Source of the DNA: Elysia marginata
Taxonomy: Eukaryota; Mollusca; Gastropoda; Plakobranchidae
Assembly (NCBI GenBank): GCA_019649035.1
Contig: BMAT01013001.1
Span: 39,256-68,876, forward strand
DNA: 29,621 bases
Direction of reading: 5' to 3'
Below are positions 28,850-29,621 of this stretch, piece by piece; position 1 is the first letter of the stretch, and every line of letters starts with the position of its first letter. Below the pieces are notes generated by a model. The model searched no databases. It was given only the letters and a program-made list of their open reading frames with translations, and was not told where the DNA came from. A program made the position numbers and the translations under genes.

Positions 28850-29621
28850 AAGAGAGTGATGCGTAAGCATACAGAGACAACAAAGGTAGCCGTGTCTTTG
28901 GCCAACACATAAAACTGGCATAACTATTTCTTGTACATCAAGACACAGGCGTTTATAGCAGTAGTGATAATAGCCTCACTGAATCGTCCTAAACAGCTTT
29001 TTTTTTTACTATTAAGTCATTCGCATACGCCAATCCACGCCAATGTTTTCATCCAACAAGAACAACAAGACTGGCGGACAAGTGAAGGGAAGCAGGCAAC
29101 GAGAGAAAACAAATCAAAGCGGGATTTTTGTGGATCAGTAGAAGTACACAAGTAACAGAGAGTCATGACTGATTAGGTTATGGCGAACTGAGACAGTTGT
29201 AATGGGTGACCCCAATACTTTCTTTACTGCACCATACTGATTGTTTCGTCTCATGGCGGGAACTTTATCTCTCTAATCATTTTAAGAAAAAATGCCCTAG
29301 CTTTACCCCATTTTATTACTCTCGTAATTTATTGATAAATTTTTCTGCCTATATTTGTCTGTCATACCAACACATTCTGTTGTGAAAAAAAAACCAACAA
29401 GAATCTAACTTTGTCCAGCACTTGCTTGCTTCTACTGCAAGTTTCATGTCAATCTTATGCTGGCTAATCTAATCAAATTACATGATGTCTTTGATTTTTG
29501 CGAGCTTTTCTTCGTTTTTTAAACCACAAAATCTTGCCAAGAGGAACTCGCTTGATTTCATTGCACATCAGCGACACAATTGGCCGTCCCAACATGACAA
29601 CTGACAAGTATGGAATGATCA
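28850..29621. other. Non-coding stretch at the right edge
   Basis: No exon of the minus-strand gene or repeat was recognised. The plus frame at 28931-29155 is unsupported. Confidence 0.4.

Noticed and set aside
1-29621. CRISPR array, bacterial operons, or viral genome
   Set aside because: Repeats are tandem or dispersed eukaryotic types, coding blocks have GT-AG sites, and no spacer-repeat pattern or operon spacing exists.

Overview
The window looks like AT-rich, intron- and repeat-dominated nuclear DNA from an invertebrate, most likely a gastropod mollusc. This rests on several things: tRNA-derived SINEs with gastropod-like 5' heads; a compact Ty3/gypsy element whose size, LTR length and target duplication resemble the molluscan Steamer/Mag group; many microsatellites; and short coding blocks bounded by GT-AG splice signals. 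The species is inference, not something read from the sequence. There is no prokaryotic gene organisation, no rRNA, no intact tRNA gene and no CRISPR array.

Layout. Positions 1-1210 hold a non-autonomous DNA transposon with perfect 45-bp terminal inverted repeats, and a third copy of one end lies at 1575-1614. Positions 1.2-9.3 kb are mostly non-coding: two short tandem duplications, an AAT microsatellite joined to a GCGCTTT-type repeat, a worn SINE head, TG and CT microsatellites, and one candidate plus-strand exon near 8.0 kb. Positions 9318-14229 are a complete antisense LTR retrotransposon flanked by GTAGA duplications, with PBS, Gag, protease, RT, RNase H, integrase and PPT in order. Most of its RT domain is hidden by a 454-N gap, and it carries two reading-frame breaks outside the gap.

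Positions 14.2-20.3 kb contain further candidate plus-strand exons (15001-15188, 16441-16515, 20177-20305), a 96-bp direct repeat, small inverted-repeat elements and two copies of one SINE, one with a clear 16-bp target duplication. Positions 20.6-26.3 kb are intergenic or intronic, with another SINE, a GA tract and a 44-bp pyrimidine minisatellite.

The best host gene is on the minus strand between about 28.6 and 26.35 kb. It is the last three or four exons of a protein whose end reads as a weak transmembrane segment, a basic stop-transfer stretch and a Ser/Thr/Pro-rich tail. All of its tail exons join in phase 1. The ectodomain exons would lie beyond the right edge, so the family cannot be named.

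I did not find a convincing new molecular system. The items most worth checking are the retroelement with its frame breaks, the symmetric-exon tail gene, the TIR element, and the candidate plus-strand exons between which the retroelement sits.
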